Shown: piece after piece, positions 57,131 to 64,000 of the stretch
Layout: every line of letters begins with the position of its first letter
Position numbering within the stretch: position 1 is the first letter of the stretch
Source: Onion yellows phytoplasma OY-M
GTDB lineage: Bacteria; Bacillota_I; Bacilli_A; Acholeplasmatales; Acholeplasmataceae
Assembly: GCA_000009845.1 (NCBI GenBank)
Contig: AP006628.2
Span: 248,001-312,000 of the forward strand
Reading direction: 5' to 3'
DNA: 64,000 nucleotides
Program-made: the position numbers and the translations under genes
The notes under the pieces: generated by a model
Database searches by the model: none
What the model saw: the letters and a program-made list of their open reading frames with translations, nothing else
Told to the model about the DNA's origin: nothing

Positions 57131-58315
57131 ATGGCTAATGAAAAATTTATACGAAACAAACCGCATTTAAATGTAGGTACTATTGGACACGTAGACCACG
57201 GTAAAACTACTCTTACAGCAGCTATTACCCAAGTTTTGTCTACTCGTGGCTTGGCTAAAAGTAGAGCTTATGATCAAATTGATAATGCTCCTGAAGAAAG
57301 AGAACGTGGAATCACTATTAAAACTTCACACGTAGAATATGAAACAGAAAAACGTCACTATGCTCACGTTGACTGTCCTGGACACGCCGATTATGTTAAA
57401 AACATGATTACTGGTGCTGCTCAAATGGATGCTGCTATTTTAGTTGTTTCTGGTGCAGATAGTGTTATGCCTCAAACTAGAGAACACATTTTATTAGCGC
57501 GCCAAGTTGGTGTTCCAAAAATTGTTGTTTTCTTAAATAAATGTGATCTTTCCCCAGACGAACAAATTTTAGAATTAGTAGAAATGGAAGTTCGTGAATT
57601 ATTATCTCAATACGATTTCCCAGGAGACGACATTCCTGTTATTAGAGGATCTGCATTAAAAGCTTTAGAAGGTGACGCTCATTACGTTGCTCAAGTAAAC
57701 GAATTAATCGAAACTCTAGACACCTACATTGAAGACCCGGTGCGCGAAGTTGACAAACCTTTCTTAATGCCTGTAGAAGATGTTTTCACTATTACTGGTA
57801 GAGGAACTGTTGTTACTGGTAGAGTAGAAAGAGGTCAAGTAAAAGCTGGTGATGAAGTAGAAATCGTAGGACTTAAAGAAACTAGAAAAACTATTGTAAC
57901 TGCAGTAGAAATGTTTAAAAAAGACCTAGATTTTGCTCAAGCAGGAGACAACGTTGGAGCTTTATTACGTGGAATTAACCGTGAAGACGTACAACGTGGA
58001 CAAGTTTTAGCTAAACCAGGTTCTGTTAAGCCTCATTCTAAATTTGTTGCTCAAGTTTATGTTTTAACTAAAGAAGAAGGAGGACGTCACACTGCCTTTT
58101 TCTCTCAATACCGTCCTCAATTCTATTTCCGTACTACAGATATTACAGGAGTAGTTGAATTACAAGGTGATGTTAAAATGGTAATGCCAGGTGACAACGC
58201 TGAATTAGTAGTTACCCTTAACAACCCAATTGCTATCGAAGAAGGAACTAAATTTTCTATTCGTGAAGGTGGAAAAACAGTTGGTGCAGGATCAGTTTCC
58301 AAACTTCTTAACTAA
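57131..58315 (+). CDS. tuf: Elongation factor Tu
   Basis: The 394-residue protein has GHVDHGKTT (19-27), the effector region [25 protein letters not shown] and NKCD, followed by domains II and III ([31 protein letters not shown]). EF-Tu brings aminoacyl-tRNAs to the ribosome and is highly expressed. AAAAGGAGG precedes the ATG by 10 bases. A strong terminator follows, so tuf can form its own transcript in addition to str-operon read-through. Codon use favours GAA, AAA and GTT as in the neighbouring genes. Confidence 0.98.
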   Translation: MANEKFIRNKPHLNVGTIGHVDHGKTTLTAAITQVLSTRGLAKSRAYDQIDNAPEERERGITIKTSHVEYETEKRHYAHVDCPGHADYVKNMITGAAQMDAAILVVSGADSVMPQTREHILLARQVGVPKIVVFLNKCDLSPDEQILELVEMEVRELLSQYDFPGDDIPVIRGSALKALEGDAHYVAQVNELIETLDTYIEDPVREVDKPFLMPVEDVFTITGRGTVVTGRVERGQVKAGDEVEIVGLKETRKTIVTAVEMFKKDLDFAQAGDNVGALLRGINREDVQRGQVLAKPGSVKPHSKFVAQVYVLTKEEGGRHTAFFSQYRPQFYFRTTDITGVVELQGDVKMVMPGDNAELVVTLNNPIAIEEGTKFSIREGGKTVGAGSVSKLLN

Positions 58316-58350
58316 AAATTCATTATACCCAACCTTATTAATAAATAAAA

Positions 58351-58370
58351 CCCACATAATGTGGGTTTTT
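58351..58370 (+). terminator. Rho-independent terminator after tuf
   Basis: Stem CCCACAT / ATGTGGG followed by five T, 36 bases after the tuf stop. Confidence 0.85.
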
Positions 58371-58766
58371 ATCTTTTTTAACTATTTTTTATTTTGTATT
58401 TTGCCCCTTTTTTGCCCTTTTGCCTTTTTATCACTTTTTAAAACTCCACAAATCTAACCCAACTCAACTAAAAGATGCAAATTTGGCAATAATGACATTT
58501 TAAACACTTATAAAAAAATTAGTTGTGTGTCAAAAAAAACGCTATTTATTATCAAATTTCACAACACTAACCAAAAAAACACCACTTTTCGTCATTTTTT
58601 GCAATAAAAAAGCAAAATATCTTCCAATTAATTTTAAAAAAAGGTAAAATATATATGTGCTTGTTTATTAAGCAAGTTAAAAAAGATGTAAATATTTTTT
58701 TAAATAATAAGAATAATAAAATAAATTTAATTTTAATAATAAATAAAATTTAAAAAGGTGGTTTAG
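58371..58766 (+). other. Non-coding stretch between tuf and the BAX-inhibitor-like gene
   Basis: About 395 A+T-rich bases. A possible promoter TAAAAT lies at about 58644, and a small stem CTTGT / GCAAG at about 58660-58676 would be in the leader. No gene is seen. Confidence 0.45.
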
Positions 58767-59555
58767 ATGGAATCCAATAAAGTAAATAATTCGTTTACCC
58801 AAATTAAAAATAACTTTCTTTCTTTATTTGAAACAACTACTTATAATAATATTGCTACTCGTAAAGGAATTGCTTTAAAAACAATTTTGCTTTTATGTGT
58901 TACAGCAATCACTTCAATGTTTTTTTACCCAATTCTAAAACCCGCGATATTAAAAAATCTAAATATTCATGCAATTTATTTTTCCATGATTGCGTTAGGT
59001 TTTTTAAATTATGGTATTTATTCTGCAGGATTAAAACAAGTTGAAATTTCTAAAGCTTGTGGATTAATTTATTCTTTTATAGAAGGAATAATTTTATCAA
59101 TTATTTTTGTTGTTCTAAATTTAGTTTATGCCAATTTAGTTGAAATTGCCTTTATGGCTATTTTTGCAACCTTTATCGTCTTTGTTGTAATGTCCCATGC
59201 TTATTATAAAGGTTTTATAAAAGTAACAAATAGATTTAGACAAATTATGCTATATTGTTCTTTTGCTTTGGTGGTTTCTTATATAGTTCGTTTAGTGTTG
59301 TCTTTATGCAGCATTTGGACAATTGAAAATATTATTTACAATAGCTTTTTAACTCTTCCTATTAGTTTAATTATGTTAGGATTTGTATCTATGTTTTTAG
59401 CACTTCATTTTGATTACACCGAACAAATGATTAAACAAGGAATGCCTAAAAAATATGAATGGCAAGTTTCTTTGGCTTTTGCAACAACTTTAATTGAAAT
59501 TTTTTTAAGAATAATGTTAATTTTGCTAAGGTTATTTGGTCAAGAAAGAAAATAA
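58767..59555 (+). CDS. BAX inhibitor-1/YccA-like integral membrane protein
   Basis: A 262-residue protein with about seven membrane segments from residue 35 on and a polar N-terminus. The order of helices and the ending HFDYTEQMIKQGMPKKYEWQ, followed by a long hydrophobic helix (FATTLIEIFLRIMLILLRLF), match bacterial relatives of BAX inhibitor-1 (the YbhL/YccA-like COG4760 group, judged by eye). In bacteria such proteins are linked to FtsH regulation or ion leak; the function here is unknown. AAAGGTGG precedes the ATG by 9 bases. It is a single gene ended by a two-way terminator. Confidence 0.72.
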   Translation: MESNKVNNSFTQIKNNFLSLFETTTYNNIATRKGIALKTILLLCVTAITSMFFYPILKPAILKNLNIHAIYFSMIALGFLNYGIYSAGLKQVEISKACGLIYSFIEGIILSIIFVVLNLVYANLVEIAFMAIFATFIVFVVMSHAYYKGFIKVTNRFRQIMLYCSFALVVSYIVRLVLSLCSIWTIENIIYNSFLTLPISLIMLGFVSMFLALHFDYTEQMIKQGMPKKYEWQVSLAFATTLIEIFLRIMLILLRLFGQERK

Positions 59556-59585
59556 AAAAGATCACGAATATTCGTGATCTTTTTT
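59554..59585. terminator. Bidirectional terminator between convergent genes
   Basis: A perfect 32-base palindrome: AAAAAAGATCACGAA, TA, TTCGTGATCTTTTTT. It sits between the plus-strand gene ending at 59555 and rsmG on the minus strand, and provides a T-run in both directions. Confidence 0.9.
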
Positions 59586-59602
59586 TTATTATATTACCTT
59601 TT

Positions 59603-60241
59603 TTATTCGTTTTGGAATAATAAATTAGTTCTTGTTCCTAATTGCATTGGTAATTCCAATGTTTTTGCACTAACTAATTTAACTCTTATTTGCTTAATTA
59701 TCTTTTTACTAGCTTCTAATTCTTGTTGAAAGTTTTTACCTTTCATAGCAATAAAATAACCCTTTTTTTTCACTAAAGGAACACACCATTTTAAGATAAG
59801 TTCCAATCTAGCCAAAGCGCGAGCAACAACACAATCATAACTGCCATTTTTGGCTATGTCATATTGTTCTACTCTTTGGTGAAAAAAACATATATTATCT
59901 AATTCCAAATGGCTTGATAATTGTTTTAAGAAATTGATTTTTTTTAAAGATGATTCAATGATTACAATTTTTAAATGAGGAAAAAGAATTTTTAAAGGAA
60001 AGCTAGGAAAGCCAGCACCCGAGTCAACATCACAAAGATTAGTTACAGTATTAAAGTTAAATATTTCTTTTAAAATTAAAGAATCATAAAAATGTTTATA
60101 GCAAACATCAGATAAAGATATTATAGAAGTAAGGTTCATTTTTTGGTTTTCTTGTTTTAAAAATTCATAGTAAAAAACAAACTTGTTTAATTGCTTTTCG
60201 TTGAGTGCAAATTTGTCTTTTAATGATTCAAAGTAAAGCAT
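59603..60241 (-). CDS. rsmG: 16S rRNA (guanine-527-N7)-methyltransferase RsmG (GidB)
   Basis: The 212-residue enzyme methylates G527 of 16S rRNA. It has [18 protein letters not shown], the S-adenosylmethionine motif [20 protein letters not shown], with [16 protein letters not shown] and [14 protein letters not shown]. The GSGAGFPG motif of the family reads DSGAGFPS, still compatible with binding. Its start lies 14 bases inside the end of mnmG, so the two are translated together; the mnmG-rsmG pair is conserved in bacteria. Confidence 0.93.
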   Translation of the reverse strand: MLYFESLKDKFALNEKQLNKFVFYYEFLKQENQKMNLTSIISLSDVCYKHFYDSLILKEIFNFNTVTNLCDVDSGAGFPSFPLKILFPHLKIVIIESSLKKINFLKQLSSHLELDNICFFHQRVEQYDIAKNGSYDCVVARALARLELILKWCVPLVKKKGYFIAMKGKNFQQELEASKKIIKQIRVKLVSAKTLELPMQLGTRTNLLFQNE

Positions 60242-62081
60242 GATGTTTTTCCAAATAAACTAATAAAATCGAAATATCAACTTGATTGACTCCTAATATT
60301 CTTGTTGCTTGTCCTAAAGTTTGGGGTTTGATTAAATCAAGTTTTTCTTGAGCTTCTTTTGATAAATTTTTAATATCTGCGTAATTGATTTTGCTAGGAA
60401 TTTTTTTTTGTTCTAACCTTGCTAATTTTTGAGCTTCTTTTTGGGCTTTAGCAATATAACCTTCGTATTTGATTTGTATTTCTACTTGTTCATAAATGGT
60501 TTTATCTGCTTTTTCCTGTAAAAAATGTTGTAAAGTGCAAAAATTTAATTCTGGTCTTTTTAGTAGTTGTGCTAATGTGGTTTTTTCTCCAAGACTAGCT
60601 GATTTTTGTTGTTTTAAATAAGATAGATTATCTGAATTAACTAAAATTTCATAATTTTTGCTTTTTTCTAATAAAAGGTTGATTTTAGCTTTTTTGTTTT
60701 GAAAATTGTTATAATCTTTTTCATCAATCAAACCTAGTTGATATCCGTAATCTTTGAGGCGCAAATCGGCATTGTCGTGTCTTAATAATAAACGAAATTC
60801 CGCGCGTGATGTCAAAAGACGGTACGGTTCTTTGGCGCCCTTAGTGATTAAATCATCGATCAAAACACCAATATAGGCTTCATTTCTTTTTAACACAAAA
60901 GGAGGTTTATTTTGGAGTTTTAAAGAAGCATTAATTCCTGCCATAAGCCCTTGACAAGCAGCTTCTTCATAACCGCTGGTGCCGTTCATTTGTCCTGCTA
61001 AAAAGAGATTTTGGATTTTTTTAGTCTCTAAACTGTGTTTGAGTTGGTTGGGATTAAAAGCATCGTATTCGATAGCATAAGCATATTTAGTGATTTGGGC
61101 GTTTTGTAATCCTGGAATAGTTTTAAGGATTTCGTGTTGAACGTGTTGAGGCATGCTGGTAGAAAGTCCTTGTAGATACATTTCATCCAAAGATAGGCTT
61201 TCTGGTTCAATAAAAATTTGATGACTGTTTTTATCACAAAATCTTACTACTTTATCTTCGATAGAAGGGCAATAACGAGGGCCTGTGCCTTCAACATAAC
61301 CTCCATACATAGCTGATTGGTTTAAATGTTTTTGGATAACTTGGTGGGTGGTTTGGTTGGTGTGAGTTAAAAAACATGGTTCTTGGGGTCTTTGATTTGT
61401 TTGGGGAACAAAACTAAATATTTGTTCTAAATTATCTCCCATTTGTATTTTGGTTTGGCTATAATCAATGCTGTTTTTTTTAACTCTTGGTGGTGTGCCT
61501 GTTTTTAAACGAATAACTTCAAAACCTAATTCTTTTAATTGAGTGCTGATACCGTAAGTTGTAGGAACGCCATTAGGTCCCGAGGATTTTTTGGTATCTC
61601 CAATTAAAATTTGGCTTGCTAAATAAGTTCCTGTAGTGATAATGACAGTTTTGGCATTAATTTTTGTTCCATCAATAAGACAGACTCCTTGAACTTGGTT
61701 GTTTTGGATGACTAGATTGTTTACGAGCCCTTCCAATAGAGTTAAATTGAGGGTTTTTTGTAATATTTCGAAAATAATTTGAGGATATTCTAATTTATCA
61801 ATTTGAGCTCTTAAAGCTCTTACTGCAGGACCTTTGGAAGAGTTAAGCATTTTGATCTGAATTTGTGCAAGATCTGCAGCTTTTGCCATAACACCACCTA
61901 AAGCATCTATTTCACGTACTACAACACCTTTGGCAGGACCTCCGATAGAAGGATTGCAAGGTAAGGAAGCAACTTGTTTTAAGGAGCCTGTAATGAGTAA
62001 AGTATTATGTTTTTTTGCCAATATTAAAGCAGCTTCAACACCTGCATGTCCTGCTCCAATAACAATGCTATCGTAGATCAT
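60228..62081 (-). CDS. mnmG: tRNA uridine-5-carboxymethylaminomethyl modification enzyme MnmG (GidA)
   Basis: The 617-residue FAD protein modifies U34 of tRNAs together with MnmE. It has the dinucleotide fold [11 protein letters not shown] (8-18), [36 protein letters not shown] and the catalytic-loop [12 protein letters not shown]. The C-terminal helical domain includes [17 protein letters not shown] and ends at TGA 60228-60230. AGAAAGG precedes the ATG by about 10 bases. An intact MnmG suggests that normal wobble modification is kept in this small genome. It lies between an unknown membrane gene and rsmG. Confidence 0.96.
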   Translation of the reverse strand: MIYDSIVIGAGHAGVEAALILAKKHNTLLITGSLKQVASLPCNPSIGGPAKGVVVREIDALGGVMAKAADLAQIQIKMLNSSKGPAVRALRAQIDKLEYPQIIFEILQKTLNLTLLEGLVNNLVIQNNQVQGVCLIDGTKINAKTVIITTGTYLASQILIGDTKKSSGPNGVPTTYGISTQLKELGFEVIRLKTGTPPRVKKNSIDYSQTKIQMGDNLEQIFSFVPQTNQRPQEPCFLTHTNQTTHQVIQKHLNQSAMYGGYVEGTGPRYCPSIEDKVVRFCDKNSHQIFIEPESLSLDEMYLQGLSTSMPQHVQHEILKTIPGLQNAQITKYAYAIEYDAFNPNQLKHSLETKKIQNLFLAGQMNGTSGYEEAACQGLMAGINASLKLQNKPPFVLKRNEAYIGVLIDDLITKGAKEPYRLLTSRAEFRLLLRHDNADLRLKDYGYQLGLIDEKDYNNFQNKKAKINLLLEKSKNYEILVNSDNLSYLKQQKSASLGEKTTLAQLLKRPELNFCTLQHFLQEKADKTIYEQVEIQIKYEGYIAKAQKEAQKLARLEQKKIPSKINYADIKNLSKEAQEKLDLIKPQTLGQATRILGVNQVDISILLVYLEKHHALL

Positions 62082-62137
62082 TTGAGTACCTTTCTTGATT
62101 GTTTTTTGGGTTTTATAATCATTTATTTATCATTTGT

Positions 62138-62833
62138 TTAATTTAATTCGTTTATTTCGTCTATTGTGTTGTCTTTGTTTTTGGGGGTGTCTTCATTGGG
62201 ATTTTGGTCGGATTTGGGTTCAACAAAAGTTGGATTGAATTGTTTTTGTTTTTCTTTTAATGATTCGTAAAGTTCTATTCCTAATGTTTCTTGGATTTTG
62301 TCCAATGTTTCTTGTAATTTTTTATCTCTAAATATGTGTAATTTTTTTTGTTGGTTTTTCATCCAATAATTCATAGAAAAAGAAGAAGATATCAATACAA
62401 CAAAAGCAGGAATTCTTAACCAAACAGAAATTTGTCCACTAAGCAAAAAAGCATTTAATAAAATAGGCACTAAAACTGCCACAAATAAAAATTTTATTGT
62501 TTTGATTAAAGTAGCTTCTTTTTGGAAAATCTGCCATATAAAATCTAGCCACATATCGTTTATATCTTTTTGATAAAAAGCTCCAAATTCTTCGTAATAT
62601 TTTTTTTCAACCAAAAGGCGGCACACTCCTTTATCAGCAGTCCAAACAGCAAATTGGCGTGATTGAAAAAGAGTACTATAATATTTGCTTTGATCCAAAT
62701 AATAAAATTCTACTTTGGTTTCTTTTCCTTTTAATGTTGTTTCTTGGGTTAAAAATGGTTCTCCTTGTAAAGAGTTGTAAATATTAGTTAATAATTTAAA
62801 TTCTTTTTCTTTTTGAAAAAATGAAAAATTCAT
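62138..62833 (-). CDS. Unknown protein with two membrane segments
   Basis: I do not recognise this 231-residue protein. The first 110 residues are polar and contain aromatic-rich strands (KVEFYYLDQSKYYSTLFQSR, FAVWTADKGVCRLL). Two hydrophobic helices follow (about 113-131 and 137-153), then a charged helical region (KKLHIFRDKKLQETLDKIQE, likely coiled coil) and an acidic, asparagine-rich tail. AAAAGGAG lies 7 bases before the ATG, so it is surely translated. It is upstream of mnmG on the same strand with a 56-base gap. With both helices crossing, the two ends would be on the same side of the membrane. Confidence 0.75.
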   Translation of the reverse strand: MNFSFFQKEKEFKLLTNIYNSLQGEPFLTQETTLKGKETKVEFYYLDQSKYYSTLFQSRQFAVWTADKGVCRLLVEKKYYEEFGAFYQKDINDMWLDFIWQIFQKEATLIKTIKFLFVAVLVPILLNAFLLSGQISVWLRIPAFVVLISSSFSMNYWMKNQQKKLHIFRDKKLQETLDKIQETLGIELYESLKEKQKQFNPTFVEPKSDQNPNEDTPKNKDNTIDEINELN

Positions 62834-62995
62834 ATGATTGCTCCTTTTCCTTTATTTTTTAATTGTGAAATTGTTATTTTTCGAAAGTATTTTTGCCAAA
62901 ATTCATTAATAAAAATTTATTTTTTTGTTTTTTTAATTTTATGCATTGAATTGTTGTTTAAAAATTGTTTTTTGGGTCTTTTATATTAAAAATAA

Positions 62996-63100
62996 CCTTT
63001 TCAAACCCTATCTTCCACACAATAAAAATAACTTATGGCTGCTTCAATCAAGACCTGACCAAATTCGTCTCTTATTGTTGAATGATAAGGTTTGAAAAGG
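62996..63100 (-). ncRNA. ffs: Signal recognition particle RNA (small 4.5S-like)
   Basis: Read on the minus strand, the 105-base element starts CCTTTTCAAACCTTATC and ends GATAGGGTTTGAAAAGG, which pair over 17 positions. The middle contains GGTCAGGTCTTGATTGAAGC followed by AGCC and ATAAG, that is the SRP domain IV core with both internal-loop halves (CAGG and AAGCAG). The canonical GGAA tetraloop is replaced by TGAT within TTGATT. SRP RNA with Ffh targets membrane proteins to SecYEG and YidC. No clear promoter was found upstream. Confidence 0.87.
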
Positions 63101-63399
63101 CTACCTTAGTTTTGTTGGATAAAAATACTTGTCTTTCGTTAATGTTTTTTGTGATTTGTAAATTATTTTTTTCTTGAAAACATTTTTAAAAAATTTTGTA
63201 TTTTTTGTTTTAATTTAGAAATTATTTAGAAATTATTTAGAAATTATTTAGAAATTAAAAATCAACATTATTATTATATACTTTTTTTATGTATTTGTGC
63301 AAACTTTTTTTATTTAATAGATATTTAATGACTTTTGGATCGTTTTTTCTTTGAGGATTTAAATAAAGAAACTATCTTCACTACTTTAATTGCTTTTTT
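63101..63399 (+). other. Non-coding stretch between SRP RNA and the tRNA-Arg promoter
   Basis: About 300 bases of A+T-rich DNA including the 11-base tandem repeat listed separately. It should include the SRP RNA promoter on the minus strand; I could not place it. Confidence 0.45.
63214..63257 (+). repeat. Four perfect copies of an 11-base direct repeat
   Basis: TTTAGAAATTA is repeated head to tail at 63214, 63225, 63236 and 63247 without a mismatch. It lies in non-coding DNA about 115 bases upstream of SRP RNA and 190 bases before tRNA-Arg. Confidence 0.92.
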
Positions 63400-63429
63400 T
63401 TGTCCAAAACAATGATTTTATAGTATAAT
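63400..63429 (+). promoter_or_regulatory. Promoter of tRNA-Arg
   Basis: TTGTCC (63400-63405), 18-base spacer, TATAAT (63424-63429), 15 bases before the tRNA. Confidence 0.65.
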
Positions 63430-63444
63430 ATTTGTTGTATGTTT

Positions 63445-63521
<77 letters not shown>

Positions 63522-63825
63522 GTTTATCTTTTATTTTTTGCACCATGTCCCTTAATTTAGTAATTTAGCACTTAGTCATTTATATTTATTTTTAATATTT
63601 ATTTTTTTGTCCCAAACATTTTCACACATTTTTATTTTATGTATGTTATTTGTTTTTCAAATAAGAAATAAATATTAAAAATATTTAAAGAAGAAATCTC
63701 AATAATAACCCTTTTTTTATTTTTGTTTTGTTTTTTATTTTTTGTATTTTTTTATATCAACTTTAATGCATCCTAAAGCTAAAAGACATTAAAAAAGAAA
63801 AAAAGAAAAAGGAATAACAAAATAA
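63522..63825 (+). other. Non-coding stretch after tRNA-Arg
   Basis: About 300 bases of T-rich then A-rich DNA; I see no gene, stable hairpin or repeat apart from the ribosome binding site of the next gene at its end. Confidence 0.45.
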
Positions 63826-64000
63826 ATGCCTCAAGATCAAATTGTTTTTTTATTAATCTTAACTTTATCCGTTATTTTGATTCTTATTTTGGGTAGTGTA
63901 ACTTTCATTATTTATTTTTTTGTTGCCAAACCGAAAAAAACGCAAGTCAATATCCAAGATTTTGTGAAACAAGCTTTTTTAGAGTCAGAATCTAGGGTTA
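63826..64000 (+). CDS. N-terminal part of an unidentified membrane-anchored protein (cut by window end)
   Basis: The ATG at 63826 follows AAAAAGGAATAAC. The 58 visible residues have an N-terminal membrane anchor (VFLLILTLSVILILILGS, VTFIIYFFVA, about 7-33) followed by a basic turn (KPKKTQ) and the start of a charged helix (FVKQAFLESESRV). This layout is seen in RmuC- and RNase Y-like proteins, but too little is present to decide. Confidence 0.6.
   Translation, partial: MPQDQIVFLLILTLSVILILILGSVTFIIYFFVAKPKKTQVNIQDFVKQAFLESESRV

Overview
The window is chromosomal DNA of a plant-pathogenic mollicute, almost certainly a 'Candidatus Phytoplasma', most likely of the aster yellows / onion yellows type (16SrI). 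The reasons are very high A+T, Firmicutes-like gene order with AAAGGAG ribosome binding sites, TGG for tryptophan with TGA kept as a real stop (it ends rpsE, adk, truA, tmk, rsmI, proS, rpsG and mnmG), and a 16S-tRNA-Ile-23S-5S-tRNA-Val-tRNA-Asn operon whose 16S carries the classical phytoplasma R16F2n and R16R2 priming segments (about 31543-31562 and 32765-32789). The group assignment rests on memory of such sequences, not on a search.

Layout. 1-9562: S10/spc/alpha ribosomal cluster from the end of rpsQ through secY, adk, map, infA, rpmJ, rpsM, rpsK, rpoA to rplQ. 9734-14711: truA, tmk, holB, rsmI, metG. 14844-17017: a decayed FtsH-like locus. 17160-23028: trxA, truB, rluB, cmk, der, gpsA, hup. 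23137-28347: a small unknown gene, a multi-pass membrane protein gene, one rpmG, an Xaa-Pro peptidase, tRNA-Cys, tRNA-Ser and proS. 28574-30833: rpmH, rnpA, yidC. 31196-36354: tRNA-Tyr and the rRNA operon. 36635-42022: pnp, then a P-type ATPase reading straight into an RlmB-type rRNA methyltransferase. 42284-58315: rpmG, secE, nusG, rplKAJL, rpoBC, rpsL, rpsG, fusA, tuf. 58767-59555: a BAX-inhibitor-1-like membrane protein. On the minus strand from 59603 to 63100: rsmG, mnmG, an unknown two-helix membrane protein and the SRP RNA. The window ends with tRNA-Arg and the start of an unidentified membrane-anchored protein.

Almost everything is housekeeping: ribosome, RNA polymerase, Sec/YidC/SRP protein export, tRNA and rRNA maturation, aminoacylation and nucleotide kinases. 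No metabolic islands, insertion sequences, CRISPR arrays or recognisable secreted effector genes are visible.

The unusual points are these. RpoC has an extra N-terminal region of about 135 residues containing one clear and one weaker repeat resembling the RNA polymerase alpha C-terminal domain. A P-type ATPase is joined in frame to an rRNA methyltransferase. The FtsH locus has lost its zinc motif and is followed by a second FtsH-type N-terminal module. Several otherwise normal genes (rplX, rplO, rpoA, trxA and a membrane protein gene) are interrupted by single-base shifts, four of them in or beside runs of identical or repeated bases, which may be sequence errors or real lesions. The SRP RNA has a non-GNRA apical loop. 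RpoB carries glutamine at the position of E. coli His526, a rifampicin-resistance position.
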